Assembly: GCF_024138145.1 (NCBI RefSeq)
Contig: NZ_CP099997.1
Location: 2,294,001 to 2,358,000 of the forward strand
Origin: Natronosalvus halobius
GTDB lineage: Archaea; Halobacteriota; Halobacteria; Halobacteriales; Natrialbaceae
DNA length: 64,000 nt
Direction of reading: 5' to 3'
Shown in pieces: positions 1 to 8,375 of the stretch (its first letter is position 1; every line of letters begins with the position of its first letter). Below the pieces are notes generated by a model. The model was not told where the DNA came from, did not search any database, and saw only the letters and a program-made list of their open reading frames with translations. The translations under genes and the position numbers were made by a program.

Positions 1-1
1 G

Positions 2-658
2 GACGGCACCTGGACCGGCGTCTCTGGACGCGTTCGCTGTATCGCCTACAATACGGACACGTGGAGCCCCAGCGACCTGCCGACGGACATCTTCGCGTAC
101 CCCGACGACGAGCGGTTCCAGGACGAGATGGGGTGGCGCGTCGACTCCGGATCGTTCCTCGCGTGGGTCCGCGCGCTCATGATCGAACATGGCGAGGAGA
201 CCACCCGCGAGTACCTCACGGACATGGAGGACGCGGGCGTCACCGGCTACGAGGGCGGATCGACGACTCCTGAGGCGATCACCACCGGCGAGGTTACCGT
301 CGGCTTCGTCAACCACTACTATGTCGGCCGGCTGATGAGCGACCAGCCTGACGCCCCGATCAACGTCACCTACACCGACGGCGACCTCGGGTCGCTGTTC
401 AACGTCTCCGGGACTGCCGTCCTCGACAGCAGCGACGAACAGACCCTCGCCACGAACTTCATCCGCCACCTCCTGGGCGACGAGGGCCAGCAATTCTTCG
501 TCGAGACGAACAAGGAGTACGCCGTCATCCCCGGCGTCGACTACGTCCACGATCAAGTACCGCCGCTCGACGAGATCAACTACCCCGACTTCGACCTGAA
601 CCAGCTCGCCGACATCGAGCCCGCCGTCGACCTCCTCCGCGAGGTCGGCATCCGGTAA
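2..658 (+). CDS. ABC transporter substrate-binding protein, iron(III) type (C-terminal part)
   Basis: The 5' end lies outside the window; the reading frame is open from base 2 and ends with TAA at 656-658, giving 218 residues. It reads as the C-terminal lobe of a periplasmic-binding-protein fold of the FbpA/ferric-iron group: near the window edge it has 'RCIAYNTDTW', then 'GEVTVGFVNHYYVGRL' and a late 'QQFFVETNKEYAVIPGV', the usual end of this family. The protein would sit outside the cell, lipid-anchored through an N-terminus not seen here, and hand Fe3+ to the permease encoded 281 bases downstream. The 659-939 gap holds no gene. Substrate is inferred from family resemblance and could be another cation or an organic iron complex. 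Confidence 0.85.
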   Translation, partial: DGTWTGVSGRVRCIAYNTDTWSPSDLPTDIFAYPDDERFQDEMGWRVDSGSFLAWVRALMIEHGEETTREYLTDMEDAGVTGYEGGSTTPEAITTGEVTVGFVNHYYVGRLMSDQPDAPINVTYTDGDLGSLFNVSGTAVLDSSDEQTLATNFIRHLLGDEGQQFFVETNKEYAVIPGVDYVHDQVPPLDEINYPDFDLNQLADIEPAVDLLREVGIR

Positions 659-939
659 ACCGACAGCGACCACGAGCACTCGAAGGCGAGCGCCCGTCGC
701 TCACTCGAGACGGGAACGCAAGCGTCCGGCCCGCCGACTCGACCGGCACGTCCCATAGCACGCCGCCGGTTTCGGCGCGTCGTCCTGCCGGGTCTCGATG
801 CCTCCGGATTCAATTCGATCCGGTTCGACCCGTCTCGCGTATCACAGCGTCGAACGATGTCCCCCCTTCCGAAACCCTTTACAGCATACTCTGGCAATTT
901 TCGAGTAGCGAAACGTACTGTCTGCGGCCCCGCCACACC

Positions 940-2562
940 ATGAGCGACCAACCAGTCTCCGAACCTGCCCGACCGGGAGCCGCCAGACCGCTCGGATTGA
1001 CCCTCCTGAGCGGGGCCATCGCCGCCCTGATGGTCTTTCCGCTCACCTGGCTCCTCTATCGGGCCAGCGGGGTCGAGTTCGAACGCGCCTACGGGATCGT
1101 CGTCCGCCCGCGCACTCTCGAAATTCTCACCAACAGCGTCCTGTTGATGGTCGGCGTGACCCTTCTCTCAGTGTTCATCGCCGTCCCGCTCGCCGTGTTG
1201 ACCGTCCGGACGGACCTCCCCTACCGTCGGTTCTGGACGGTCGTCGTCGCCCTCCCGCTGGCCGTCCCCAGCTACATTGGCGCCTTCGCGTTCGTCTCCG
1301 TCTTCCGACCCCGCGGAATCGTTCAGGGATGGCTCGAGCCACTCGGCGTCCAGGAACTGCCGAGCATCTACGGCCTCCCGGGTGCCATCGTCATCATCGC
1401 CCTCTACACCTACCCCTACGTCTACGTCACGACGCGAGCGGCCCTGATCCGGCTGGACACGACGCTCGTCGACGCCGCGCGAACGCTCGAGCACGACCGC
1501 CTGGCGGCGTTCCGGCGCGTGACCCTCCCCCAGATTCGCCCGGCGATCGTCGCCGGTGCCCTGCTCGTCGCCCTCTACGCCGTCTCCGACTTCGGCACTC
1601 CCGCGTTCCTCCAGGCGGAAGTCTACACGCGACAGATCTACCTCGAGCACCGGAGCCTCGGCGGAGCAGACTACGCCGCGTTCCTCTCGCTGCAGTTGAT
1701 CGTCATCACGGTCTTCATCCTGGCCGTCGAGTCCCGGGTGCGCGGGAGCGAGACGATTCACACCTCCGGTGCTGCCGGCAGGACCGACGACCGCATCCGC
1801 CTCGGCCGCCTCAAATATCCGGCGACGCTCGCCTGCGGGCTCCTCGGGTTCGTGACGCTGGCGATGCCGATCCTGATCTACCTCTCGTGGCTCTCGACGA
1901 GCCAGAGCGACGTCCCAGAGAGCTTCACGTTCCAGTGGGTGTACGTCTGGAATTCGGTGCAGGTGGCTGGACTGGCGGCGGTCGTAGCCGCCCTCTTCGC
2001 CCTGCCCGTCGCCTACCTCTCGGCGCGCTCTGACTCCCGGCTCGGGCACCTCTTCGAGCGGGCGACCTACGTCGGCTACGCCGTTCCCGGGATCATCATT
2101 GGCCTCGCGCTGGTGTTCTTCGGCGCGAACTACGGCGACCTCGCCCTGGGACCGCTCTCGCTGCGCGTCTACCAGTCGATCCCGATCCTCGTCTTCGCGT
2201 ACGTCGTCCGGTTCATGCCTCAGGCGGTGGGCTCGACCCGGACGTCGATTCTGCAGGTAAACCCCCGTCTCCACGAGGCCGCTCGAACTCTCGGACACGG
2301 CCCGCTCGAAGCGTTCCGACAAGCGACCCTGCCGTTGATTGCCCCCGGTATCGTCGCGGGCGCAGCACTGGTCTTTCTCACGACGATGAAGGAGCTACCG
2401 GCGACGCTGCTCCTGCGGCCGACCGGCTTCGAGACGCTCGTGACGCGGATCTGGGCGGCCGAGAGCGCCAGCCTCTACGGCCACGCGGCGATTCCCGCCC
2501 TCATACTCATCCTCGTTTCGGGAATTTCGATGGTCATCATCCTCCGGCAGGAACGGGTGTGA
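940..2562 (+). CDS. ABC transporter permease, iron(III) type (FbpB-like, two fused permease domains)
   Basis: 540 residues, starting at ATG 940. Two copies of the binding-protein-dependent permease domain are fused, as in FbpB/ThiP proteins: each half has the cytoplasmic 'EAA'-type loop, seen as 'DAARTLEHDRLAAFRRVTLP' near residue 180-200 and 'EAARTLGHGPLEAFRQATLP' near residue 445-465. About twelve hydrophobic segments are visible, beginning with one at residues 20-45. It would form the membrane channel for the substrate delivered by the upstream binding protein. The ATPase subunit expected next is not found; the following gene is unrelated, so the ATPase must be encoded elsewhere or before the window. 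Confidence 0.9.
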   Translation: MSDQPVSEPARPGAARPLGLTLLSGAIAALMVFPLTWLLYRASGVEFERAYGIVVRPRTLEILTNSVLLMVGVTLLSVFIAVPLAVLTVRTDLPYRRFWTVVVALPLAVPSYIGAFAFVSVFRPRGIVQGWLEPLGVQELPSIYGLPGAIVIIALYTYPYVYVTTRAALIRLDTTLVDAARTLEHDRLAAFRRVTLPQIRPAIVAGALLVALYAVSDFGTPAFLQAEVYTRQIYLEHRSLGGADYAAFLSLQLIVITVFILAVESRVRGSETIHTSGAAGRTDDRIRLGRLKYPATLACGLLGFVTLAMPILIYLSWLSTSQSDVPESFTFQWVYVWNSVQVAGLAAVVAALFALPVAYLSARSDSRLGHLFERATYVGYAVPGIIIGLALVFFGANYGDLALGPLSLRVYQSIPILVFAYVVRFMPQAVGSTRTSILQVNPRLHEAARTLGHGPLEAFRQATLPLIAPGIVAGAALVFLTTMKELPATLLLRPTGFETLVTRIWAAESASLYGHAAIPALILILVSGISMVIILRQERV

Positions 2563-2732
2563 CGCCGGTAGCCGCCGCTCGAGACATCACTCCTGGATGG
2601 ACGGGATATCGAGGAGACGATGCACGAACCCGAGTGGCGCGCGTCACCTCCGCCCGCGGTACGGCGCGGAACTCGCGCAGCCGTTCGGTCAGGTCACGAC
2701 GACGGAAACCGAACGCCGTCGGACATCCGCAT

Positions 2733-2740
2733 CCTTAAGT
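2733..2740 (+). promoter_or_regulatory. TATA-like box of the following gene
   Basis: CCTTAAGT, 27-34 bases upstream of the ATG at 2767. This spacing predicts a leaderless transcript and supports choosing ATG 2767 over an in-frame upstream start at 2620. Seen in sequence; function inferred. Confidence 0.5.
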
Positions 2741-2766
2741 CAATCCCGAAACTTGTTCCCTCCAGT

Positions 2767-3345
2767 ATGGAGTACGCGCTCGAAATCGAGGGGACGCCGG
2801 AGACCGTACCGGGGGGGACGGGAATTCTCCTCCTGCACCCGAGCACCGGCGAAACGGACCGCATCGACACCGACTTTCTGAAGACCGACACCGATTCGTT
2901 CCTCGTCGTCTCGACGCGAACCACCGCCCGAGAGGTCACCCAGAAACTCGAGTACTACGACGTCGACGAATCCCGCGCCGTAATCCTGGACACCCTGAGC
3001 ATCGAGCGGGGCTACTCCCGGCGCTCGAGCGACGATGTCCACTACGTCGCCGCCCCCGACGACGTCGACGGCATCGTCCGTCAGGTCGAGCGCTTCCTCG
3101 AGGAAAACGACGGGAAGGTACGGCTGAGTTTCGACTCGGTCACCGAACTCGCCTACTACGCCGGCGAAGACGCCGCTCTCGAGACCGTCGAACGGCTGGT
3201 GGGGTTGCTCGAGGAGCATGACGCCGTCGGCCTGTTTCACCTCTCCGAGGAGGTCCACGACGCCGACGTCGTCGATCAGTTCCGAGGACTGTTCGCCGGT
3301 ATCGTCGACCTGGACGAGGACGGGACCGTCACGGCGGAGTTCTGA
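2767..3345 (+). CDS. Haloarchaeal conserved protein, KaiC/RecA-like fold remnant (DUF7090-like)
   Basis: 192 residues from ATG 2767; the frame is open further upstream to 2620, but a TATA-like box lies between. The sequence has alternating strands and acidic helices ('GTGILLLHPSTGETDRIDT', 'AVILDTLSIERGYSRR', 'KVRLSFDSVTELAYYAG') recalling the core of the KaiC/RecA-like ATPase fold, but the loop 'PSTGETD' is not a proper Walker A motif (no GKT/S). It resembles haloarchaeal proteins I remember as DUF7090, usually described as regulatory or KaiC-like without ATPase residues; that family name is from memory. It runs alone between the iron transporter and a convergent gene. Confidence 0.7.
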   Translation: MEYALEIEGTPETVPGGTGILLLHPSTGETDRIDTDFLKTDTDSFLVVSTRTTAREVTQKLEYYDVDESRAVILDTLSIERGYSRRSSDDVHYVAAPDDVDGIVRQVERFLEENDGKVRLSFDSVTELAYYAGEDAALETVERLVGLLEEHDAVGLFHLSEEVHDADVVDQFRGLFAGIVDLDEDGTVTAEF

Positions 3346-3395
3346 TCGGCGGGTCGCGGGCGCGGATTTACTACTTCGAGTCTTCGAGTTCTACT

Positions 3396-3455
3396 TCGAG
3401 TGCTTACGCTTCGAGTGCTCATACTTCGAGTGCTCACACATCGAGTGCTTACGCA
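3396..3455 (-). repeat. Four 15-bp tandem repeats carrying repeated stop codons
   Basis: The core TCGAGTGCT begins at 3396, 3411, 3426 and 3441, an exact 15-base period. The last copy contains the stop codon (TAA, 3451-3449 on the minus strand) of the hypothetical gene 3449-4234. Each further copy has an in-frame stop at the same place: TGA 3436-3434, TGA 3421-3419, TAA 3406-3404. Diverged fragments of the same unit continue to about 3370. Confidence 0.9.
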
Positions 3456-4234
3456 TCCTCGAGCGCCGCGAACGTCTTCTCGGCCCACCGGACCGCGTAG
3501 GACGGGCCGTGGTCGCGGTAGGCGCTCGTATCGAGGGCCGCGAACGGGGCCGGTAACTCGAGGCCGTGTTTGATAGCTGCACACGCGAGTTCCGTCGCGT
3601 CGGCGAGGTCCGTCTCCCCGTGGGCGACGGCCCCCGGGAGTTCGGAGACCCGACCCTCGAGTCTCGTCCCGGCGTCCGCCCACGCTTCCGCCAGTTCGGG
3701 GTGGGCGTCCGTCCAGGACCGGAAGACATCGCGGGTCTGTAGTCCCGTCCAGCCGTCGTACAGCGCGGCGGCGATCTGGTAGGTGGCGTTCGGTTCGAGC
3801 GGGACGGCCGCGTCGAGGTCTCGATACGCCTCCTCGAAGAACCCCAGGAAGTGTTCGGGTACGTCGAGGCCGAGTTCGACGAGCGCTTCGGCGAGTAGGA
3901 AGTCGAGGAAGGACTCGGGCGTCCCCTGGACGCGACTCTTGACCAGCACGACCGGCGGCCTGGTCTGGCGAGTCCAGACGATGCTCCCGTCTCCGGGCAT
4001 CCCGATGGTGAAATCCCGTCCAGCGTACCGGGCGAGGAGGCGCGGTGCGTCCTCGGGAAGCCACTCGGCTGGGTAGGTCGACGGCTCGAGACCCTCGACC
4101 AGCAGGCCGAGATCCTCCGCCTGGGCCGGCGGAAGCGTCTCGAAATCACGGCCCGCGTCCAGGACGAGCGCCTCGGGGGCGTGTTCCTCGCGAACGGCGT
4201 CGACGGCCGGCGAGAGGGTGCGTTCCTCGAACAT
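3449..4234 (-). CDS. Haloarchaeal hypothetical protein (DUF7089-like)
   Basis: 261 residues, start ATG 4234-4232. No catalytic motif I can name. The protein is mostly helical and acidic; a central stretch 'FLDFLLAEALVELGLDVPEH' begins a helical repeat-like half, and the N-terminal third has alternating strand/helix character. I recall haloarchaeal proteins of this kind as DUF7089, without known function. The start overlaps the stop of a 30-aa upstream membrane peptide (TGATG), so the two are probably translated together. The stop codon lies in a 15-bp tandem repeat. Confidence 0.65.
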   Translation of the reverse strand: MFEERTLSPAVDAVREEHAPEALVLDAGRDFETLPPAQAEDLGLLVEGLEPSTYPAEWLPEDAPRLLARYAGRDFTIGMPGDGSIVWTRQTRPPVVLVKSRVQGTPESFLDFLLAEALVELGLDVPEHFLGFFEEAYRDLDAAVPLEPNATYQIAAALYDGWTGLQTRDVFRSWTDAHPELAEAWADAGTRLEGRVSELPGAVAHGETDLADATELACAAIKHGLELPAPFAALDTSAYRDHGPSYAVRWAEKTFAALEDA

Positions 4235-4326
4235 CAGGCGGCGACGATCGCCTGGGCGACGAACAGCAGCGCCAATAGGGCCGAGGCGGCGATCGTGGTG
4301 ACGACGACCTTCGTTGCAGTGCTCAT
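4234..4326 (-). CDS. 30-aa single-pass membrane peptide
   Basis: Very short ORF: M-S-T-A-T-K then a hydrophobic stretch of about 24 residues ending A-I-V-A-A and TGA. The TGA overlaps the ATG of the downstream hypothetical gene (TGATG), a typical coupling arrangement. The peptide has a positively charged N-side (one Lys) and one transmembrane helix, so it could be a small membrane partner of the downstream soluble protein. Similar 30-aa peptides are common beside haloarchaeal genes but have no assigned function. Support is the junction plus the clean hydrophobic profile. Confidence 0.6.
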   Translation of the reverse strand: MSTATKVVVTTIAASALLALLFVAQAIVAA

Positions 4327-4422
4327 GGCGCCAACTCGGCGAGCGATTCGCTTAAAACCATCTGTCTGCCCGCGCTCGAGGGTGCGTTCGACCGGCGGTA
4401 CCGGAAAATTCGGCGGACGTAT

Positions 4423-5739
4423 CTAGGTCCCGTGGTCCCACGAGCCCATGTACTCGCGCTGGACGTCCGTCAGGTCGTCGAACGCGACGTCCTCGGCGGC
4501 GAGTTTGATCTCGGCGATCTCCTTGTCGAGTTCGTCCGGCACGTCGTGGACGCCGGGGCCGTACGCCTCGCCGTTCTCGACCATCTCGCGGACGCAGACG
4601 GCCTGGATACCGAAGCTCTGGTCCATGACCTCGACCGGGTGGCCGAGCGCGATGGGGGCCGCGAGGTTGACGAGTCGTCCCTCCGCGATTACGTTCAGGC
4701 GGCGGCCGTCCGCGAGTTCGTACGCCTGCACGCCGTCGCGAGCCTCGTAGGTGTCGACTGCGAGGTCGGCGAGTCCCTCGAGGTCGACCTCGATGTCGAA
4801 GTGGCCCGCGTTGGCCAGCAAGACGCCATCTTGCATGACCTCGAAGTGCTCCTCGACGATGACGTCGCGATTGCCCGTCGTCGTGAGGAAGACGTCGCCG
4901 ATCTCGGCGGCCTCGACCATCGGCATCACGTCGTAGCCCTCCATGTGGGCCTCAAGCGCCCGTCGGGGCTCGACCTCGGTGACGATCACGTTCGCGTTCT
5001 GGCCGGCAGCCTTCTTCGCGACGCCCTTCCCGCAGTAGCCGTAGCCGGCCACGACGACGTTCTTGCCGGCCCACGAGAGGTTCGTCGTCATCGCGATGGA
5101 CGCGAGGGAGGACTCGCCGGTGCCGTGGACGTTGTCGAACAGTCGCTTCATCGGCGTGTCGTTGACCGCGAAGACGGGATACTCGAGCGCACCGTCTTCG
5201 TCCATCGCGCGCAGGCGGTGAACGCCCGTGGTCGTCTCCTCGGCACCGCCGACAATGCCGTCGATGAGTTCGGGGTAGTCCTCGTGGACGGCCGCGACGA
5301 GGTCCATCCCGTCGTCGACGGTGATCGTCGGCTCCAGGTCGAGCGTCGCGTGGATCGCGTCGTAGTACTCCTCGCTGTCGACGCCGCGTTTCGCGTAGCA
5401 CGTAATGCGCTCGTGGGTGTCGAGCGCCGCGCTCACGTCGTCGTGGGTCGAGAGCGGGTTACAGCCGGTGATGGCGACCTCGGCGCCGCCATCGGCCAGC
5501 AACTCGACGAGGTTCGCCGTCTTGGCCTCGACGTGCATCGCCATCGCGATGCGCTCGCCCTCGAGTGGCTGATCGGCCTCGAATTCCTCCCGGAGCGCGG
5601 TGAGGATCGGCATGTGCTGGGCGGCCCAGTCCATCTTGCGTCGGCCCTCCTCGCGTGCGGACTCGAGGTCCTGGACGTCCGAGTCGGGGTCCTCGGCGGC
5701 GGCCGATAGCTGGTCGCTGATCGGTGGATAGTCGGTCAT
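4423..5739 (-). CDS. ahcY: S-adenosyl-L-homocysteine hydrolase (adenosylhomocysteinase)
   Basis: 438 residues from ATG 5739 (an upstream in-frame ATG at 5766 would add nine poorly conserved residues). Hydrolyses S-adenosylhomocysteine to adenosine and homocysteine using bound NAD+, clearing the product of SAM-dependent methylation. Visible features: N-terminal 'MDWAAQHMPILTALREEF', the substrate loop 'AVNDTPMKRLFDNVHGTGES' around residue 200, the NAD-binding glycine motif 'GYGYCGKGVAKKAAG' around 235, and the C-terminal dimerisation part ending with Tyr-rich 'QREYMGSWDHGT'. A TATA-like TTTTGAG lies about 26 bases upstream. It is near the MTA/SAH deaminase at 7060, which uses the same substrate. 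Confidence 0.97.
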   Translation of the reverse strand: MTDYPPISDQLSAAAEDPDSDVQDLESAREEGRRKMDWAAQHMPILTALREEFEADQPLEGERIAMAMHVEAKTANLVELLADGGAEVAITGCNPLSTHDDVSAALDTHERITCYAKRGVDSEEYYDAIHATLDLEPTITVDDGMDLVAAVHEDYPELIDGIVGGAEETTTGVHRLRAMDEDGALEYPVFAVNDTPMKRLFDNVHGTGESSLASIAMTTNLSWAGKNVVVAGYGYCGKGVAKKAAGQNANVIVTEVEPRRALEAHMEGYDVMPMVEAAEIGDVFLTTTGNRDVIVEEHFEVMQDGVLLANAGHFDIEVDLEGLADLAVDTYEARDGVQAYELADGRRLNVIAEGRLVNLAAPIALGHPVEVMDQSFGIQAVCVREMVENGEAYGPGVHDVPDELDKEIAEIKLAAEDVAFDDLTDVQREYMGSWDHGT

Positions 5740-6076
5740 GTTCCGATAGAGGCAGAGGGCGCTCAAAACCCTACCGAAGGCGGGTCGGGTTGCGAGGGAG
5801 TCGTCGACGTCTCGAGGTCATAATTGGGCCCCGATCGGCGGCGGGTCCGAAGAAACCTGTCGGTTCGGGTGTGGAGTAGCGGCTCGAAGAGGTCACGTTT
5901 CGAGAGGGGAGTCCAGGAGCGGGGTATCCGGCGAGGAGCGTAGTGAGTGCCTCTGACAGCGACCGCGTCCGGTACGCTCCCCCAGCAGCGCGTTCGACCC
6001 GAAGCCGGTTGGGGGGTCAGTCCGGGTTCGGGTTCTGATTCGGGCTCGATTCGGGTTCTATCGTGGTCGAGCGGAG
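5740..6076. other. Intergenic region with GGGTTC-type short repeats
   Basis: 337 bases between ahcY and the secreted repeat protein. It contains the ahcY promoter side (TATA-like GGTTTTGAG on the minus strand near 5763-5771). From about 6023 to 6060 there is a degenerate run of GGGTTC/GATTCGGG units just after the 3' end of the secreted-protein gene. No ORF or RNA recognised. Confidence 0.5.
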
Positions 6077-6871
6077 TTAGTTGTCGCCACCGTCCTCGTC
6101 GTCGCTGTCTTCGTCGTCGCTTTCTTCGTCAGTTTCGTCGATCCCGTCAACTTCTTCCCCATCGTCGTCCACATCGTCGTCAGGACCTGCGTGGGCTGGT
6201 GGGCCGCGCTCGTCGTCATCGTCTCTGTCCGGCGGGCCACGACGGTCGTCATCAGCGTCATCGCCTTCGTCGTCGGCGTCACCATCGTCGTCCGCATCGC
6301 CGTCAGGACCCGCGTGGGCTGGTGGGCCGCGCTCGTCGTCACTCGGTGGACCGGCGTGATCCGGGGCGTTCCCGGGATTGTTCTGGACGACGAAGTTCGC
6401 GACGGCGATTCCGAACGGACCATCCGTGTCGTTACGGTTCTCCTCGATGAACTGCGAGACGAGGGCACCGAAGGAGTCGGCCGACTCGTCTTCGTCACCG
6501 TCTTCGTCATCGGCCGCCTCGAGCGTCACGCTCGTGGTGGCCGTCACGTTTTCGGCGGACGCCGTGAGATCGACGGAGACGTTCTCCTCGGGGGTCGGCA
6601 ACGCGACGGTTCCGTTCTCGTCGGCCGTGTACGTTCCGTTACCCGCGTAGGAGGCGTTCTCGTCGCTCGGGGCGACCTCGAGTGTGGCGTTGTCGGCTGC
6701 CGTTCCGTTGTGTTCAATCGTCACGACGACGTCGTCCGTCTGGTCGACATCGATCGTGAGCTGCGATTCGGTCGTGTCCTCGCTGGCCATGGCCGCCGCA
6801 CCGAGCGGGGCCAGCACCGAGAGGATCATCGCCGCAGCCAGTACCGCTGCGGTGAGTGTGTGGCGTCTCAT
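6077..6871 (-). CDS. Secreted acidic repeat protein with Ala-Gly-Pro-Pro motifs
   Basis: 264 residues from ATG 6871, chosen because it begins a Sec-type signal peptide (MRRHTLTAAVLAAAMI..., cleavage near Ala-Met-Ala/Ser-Glu at about residue 30) and a TATA-like box lies 27-35 bases upstream; the frame is open to 6979. The mature part has an Ig-like beta region (residues about 35-140, with several N-x-T/S sequons), a short helix region with 'FGIAVANFVVQNNPGNAPDH', then a low-complexity tail alternating 'GPPAHAGPD' with Asp-rich blocks such as 'DDDGDADDEGDDADDD'. Probably a secreted or wall-associated protein; haloarchaea have many with 'NNPGNAPDHAGP' segments but I know no function. Confidence 0.75.
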   Translation of the reverse strand: MRRHTLTAAVLAAAMILSVLAPLGAAAMASEDTTESQLTIDVDQTDDVVVTIEHNGTAADNATLEVAPSDENASYAGNGTYTADENGTVALPTPEENVSVDLTASAENVTATTSVTLEAADDEDGDEDESADSFGALVSQFIEENRNDTDGPFGIAVANFVVQNNPGNAPDHAGPPSDDERGPPAHAGPDGDADDDGDADDEGDDADDDRRGPPDRDDDDERGPPAHAGPDDDVDDDGEEVDGIDETDEESDDEDSDDEDGGDN

Positions 6872-6897
6872 CCCGGCTGGAACACCCTCGAGATCAC

Positions 6898-6906
6898 TGA
6901 TAAACC
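6898..6906 (-). promoter_or_regulatory. TATA-like box of the secreted repeat-protein gene
   Basis: GGTTTATCA on the minus strand, 27-35 bases before ATG 6871, supporting a leaderless start. A second pair of TATAAACG-like elements occurs at 6958-6973, too far for the same start. Confidence 0.45.
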
Positions 6907-7059
6907 CCGTCAGCAGTTCGGGTTCGTTGACGTTCGTTTTGGCCGTCCGAGAACCGTTTATAGCGTTTATAGAATACACTGAGTGTTCAACGTACGCTCA
7001 CGGCTGCAGCGCATCCGAGACCGACCGTTCGTTTCGCTGAACAGTGCGAACGACCCCGG

Positions 7060-8349
7060 TCAGGCCACCCGCTCCAGGACGGCCGCGGCGTGCTCGGTCG
7101 CTCGTCGTCGAACGGCGTCCTCGTCGAGCGTCTGGACGACCCGGTCACGCATCAGCACCTGCCCGTCACAGACCGTGTGGCGGACGTCGTTCGCGGCGGC
7201 CGCGTACGTCAGATGGCTCACGAGGTCGTGGCGGGGCGTCAGGTGGGGCGCCTCGAGGTCGATCACGGCGAGATCGGCCGCGCCGCCGACCTCGAGGCGG
7301 CCGCTCTCGAGACCGATGGCGTCGGCGCTCCCCTGGGTGAGCATCTCGACGACCGCCTCGGCGGGGACCGCGCTGGCGTCGTTCGCGGCGAGCTTGCCGA
7401 GCATCGCGGCGTCGCGGGCCTCGTCGAGCATCGAGAGATCGTTGTTCGAGGCGGCGCCGTCCGTACCGAGGCCGACCGTGGCCCCTGCGTCGAGGAGTCC
7501 CTGGACCGGCGCCATGCCGCTGGCGAGTTTCATGTTCGACGCCGGACAGTGGATCACGCCGGTTCCCGTCTCGGCGAGTAACTCGATCTCGCGCTCGTTC
7601 AGGTGAACACCGTGGGCGACGAAGTCCTCGTCCTCGAGCATCCCGACCTCGTCGGCGTACTCGAGCGGGCGAATGCCCTGTGCCTCGACGATGGGGTGGA
7701 CCTCGTCGGTGGTCTCGTTCGCGTGGTAGTGGACCGGGATATCCTCAGTACGGGCCTTCGGGATGAACTCCTCGAGAATCTCCTGAGAGACGGTCGTCAG
7801 CGAGTGGGGCATGAACGCCGTCGAGATGCGACCGTCGGCCGCGCCGTCGAACTCGCTGGCCACGTCGAGACTCTCCTGGGCATCCGCTCGGGCATCGGCC
7901 TCGTCCTTGCCGACGGTGACGATACCGTGACCGAGTCGCGCCCGGAGGCCAGCCTCCTCGACTGCGGCGGCGATTTCGGGCACCTCGAAGTACATGTCGG
8001 CGAAGCCGGTGACGCCGCCCTTGATGAACTCGAGCAACCCTAACTCGGTGCCAGCCCGGACGTCCTCGGCCGAGAGGGCGGCCTCGACGGGCCAGATGTC
8101 CTCTCTGAGCCAGGCGTCGAGGGGCTTGTCGTCGGCGTACCCCCGCAGGAGCGTCATCGCGACGTGGGTGTGGCCGTTCACGAAGCCGGGCGTCACCAGG
8201 CAGTCGGTCGCCTCGAGCGTCTCGTCGGCCGCGAGGTCCTCGCCGATCTCGAGAATCTCGCCGGTCGATTGATCGATCAGTACGTCCGCGCGGTCGACGG
8301 TTCCGTCGGGGCGGAGGCAGTCCCCGCCGACGATCGCCAGCGTGGTCAT
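7060..8349 (-). CDS. mtaD: 5-methylthioadenosine / S-adenosylhomocysteine deaminase (amidohydrolase)
   Basis: 429 residues from ATG 8349. Metal-dependent amidohydrolase that deaminates 5'-methylthioadenosine and S-adenosylhomocysteine to inosine forms. Visible metal ligands and signatures: 'TPGFVNGHTHVAMTLLRG' (HxH, about residue 55-70), 'VHYHANETTDEV' (His near 210), 'VAHGVHLNEREIELL' (His near 250) and 'VGLGTDGAASNND' (Asp near 300), all in the expected order. The N- and C-terminal beta-sandwich pieces are present ('ADVLIDQSTGEILEIGEDL', 'LAVIDLEAPHLTP'). It starts 26 bases after the stop of the histidine kinase and may be read through from it. Guanine or cytosine-type deaminase is an alternative, but the pattern fits MtaD best. 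Confidence 0.88.
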   Translation of the reverse strand: MTTLAIVGGDCLRPDGTVDRADVLIDQSTGEILEIGEDLAADETLEATDCLVTPGFVNGHTHVAMTLLRGYADDKPLDAWLREDIWPVEAALSAEDVRAGTELGLLEFIKGGVTGFADMYFEVPEIAAAVEEAGLRARLGHGIVTVGKDEADARADAQESLDVASEFDGAADGRISTAFMPHSLTTVSQEILEEFIPKARTEDIPVHYHANETTDEVHPIVEAQGIRPLEYADEVGMLEDEDFVAHGVHLNEREIELLAETGTGVIHCPASNMKLASGMAPVQGLLDAGATVGLGTDGAASNNDLSMLDEARDAAMLGKLAANDASAVPAEAVVEMLTQGSADAIGLESGRLEVGGAADLAVIDLEAPHLTPRHDLVSHLTYAAAANDVRHTVCDGQVLMRDRVVQTLDEDAVRRRATEHAAAVLERVA

Positions 8350-8375
8350 TGCGTGACGTTTCGGCGGGGGAGGTG

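Noticed and set aside
3396-3455. CRISPR-like or iteron interpretation of the 15-bp repeats
   Set aside because: Too short, no spacers, no replication gene beside it; in-frame stops point to duplication of a gene end.
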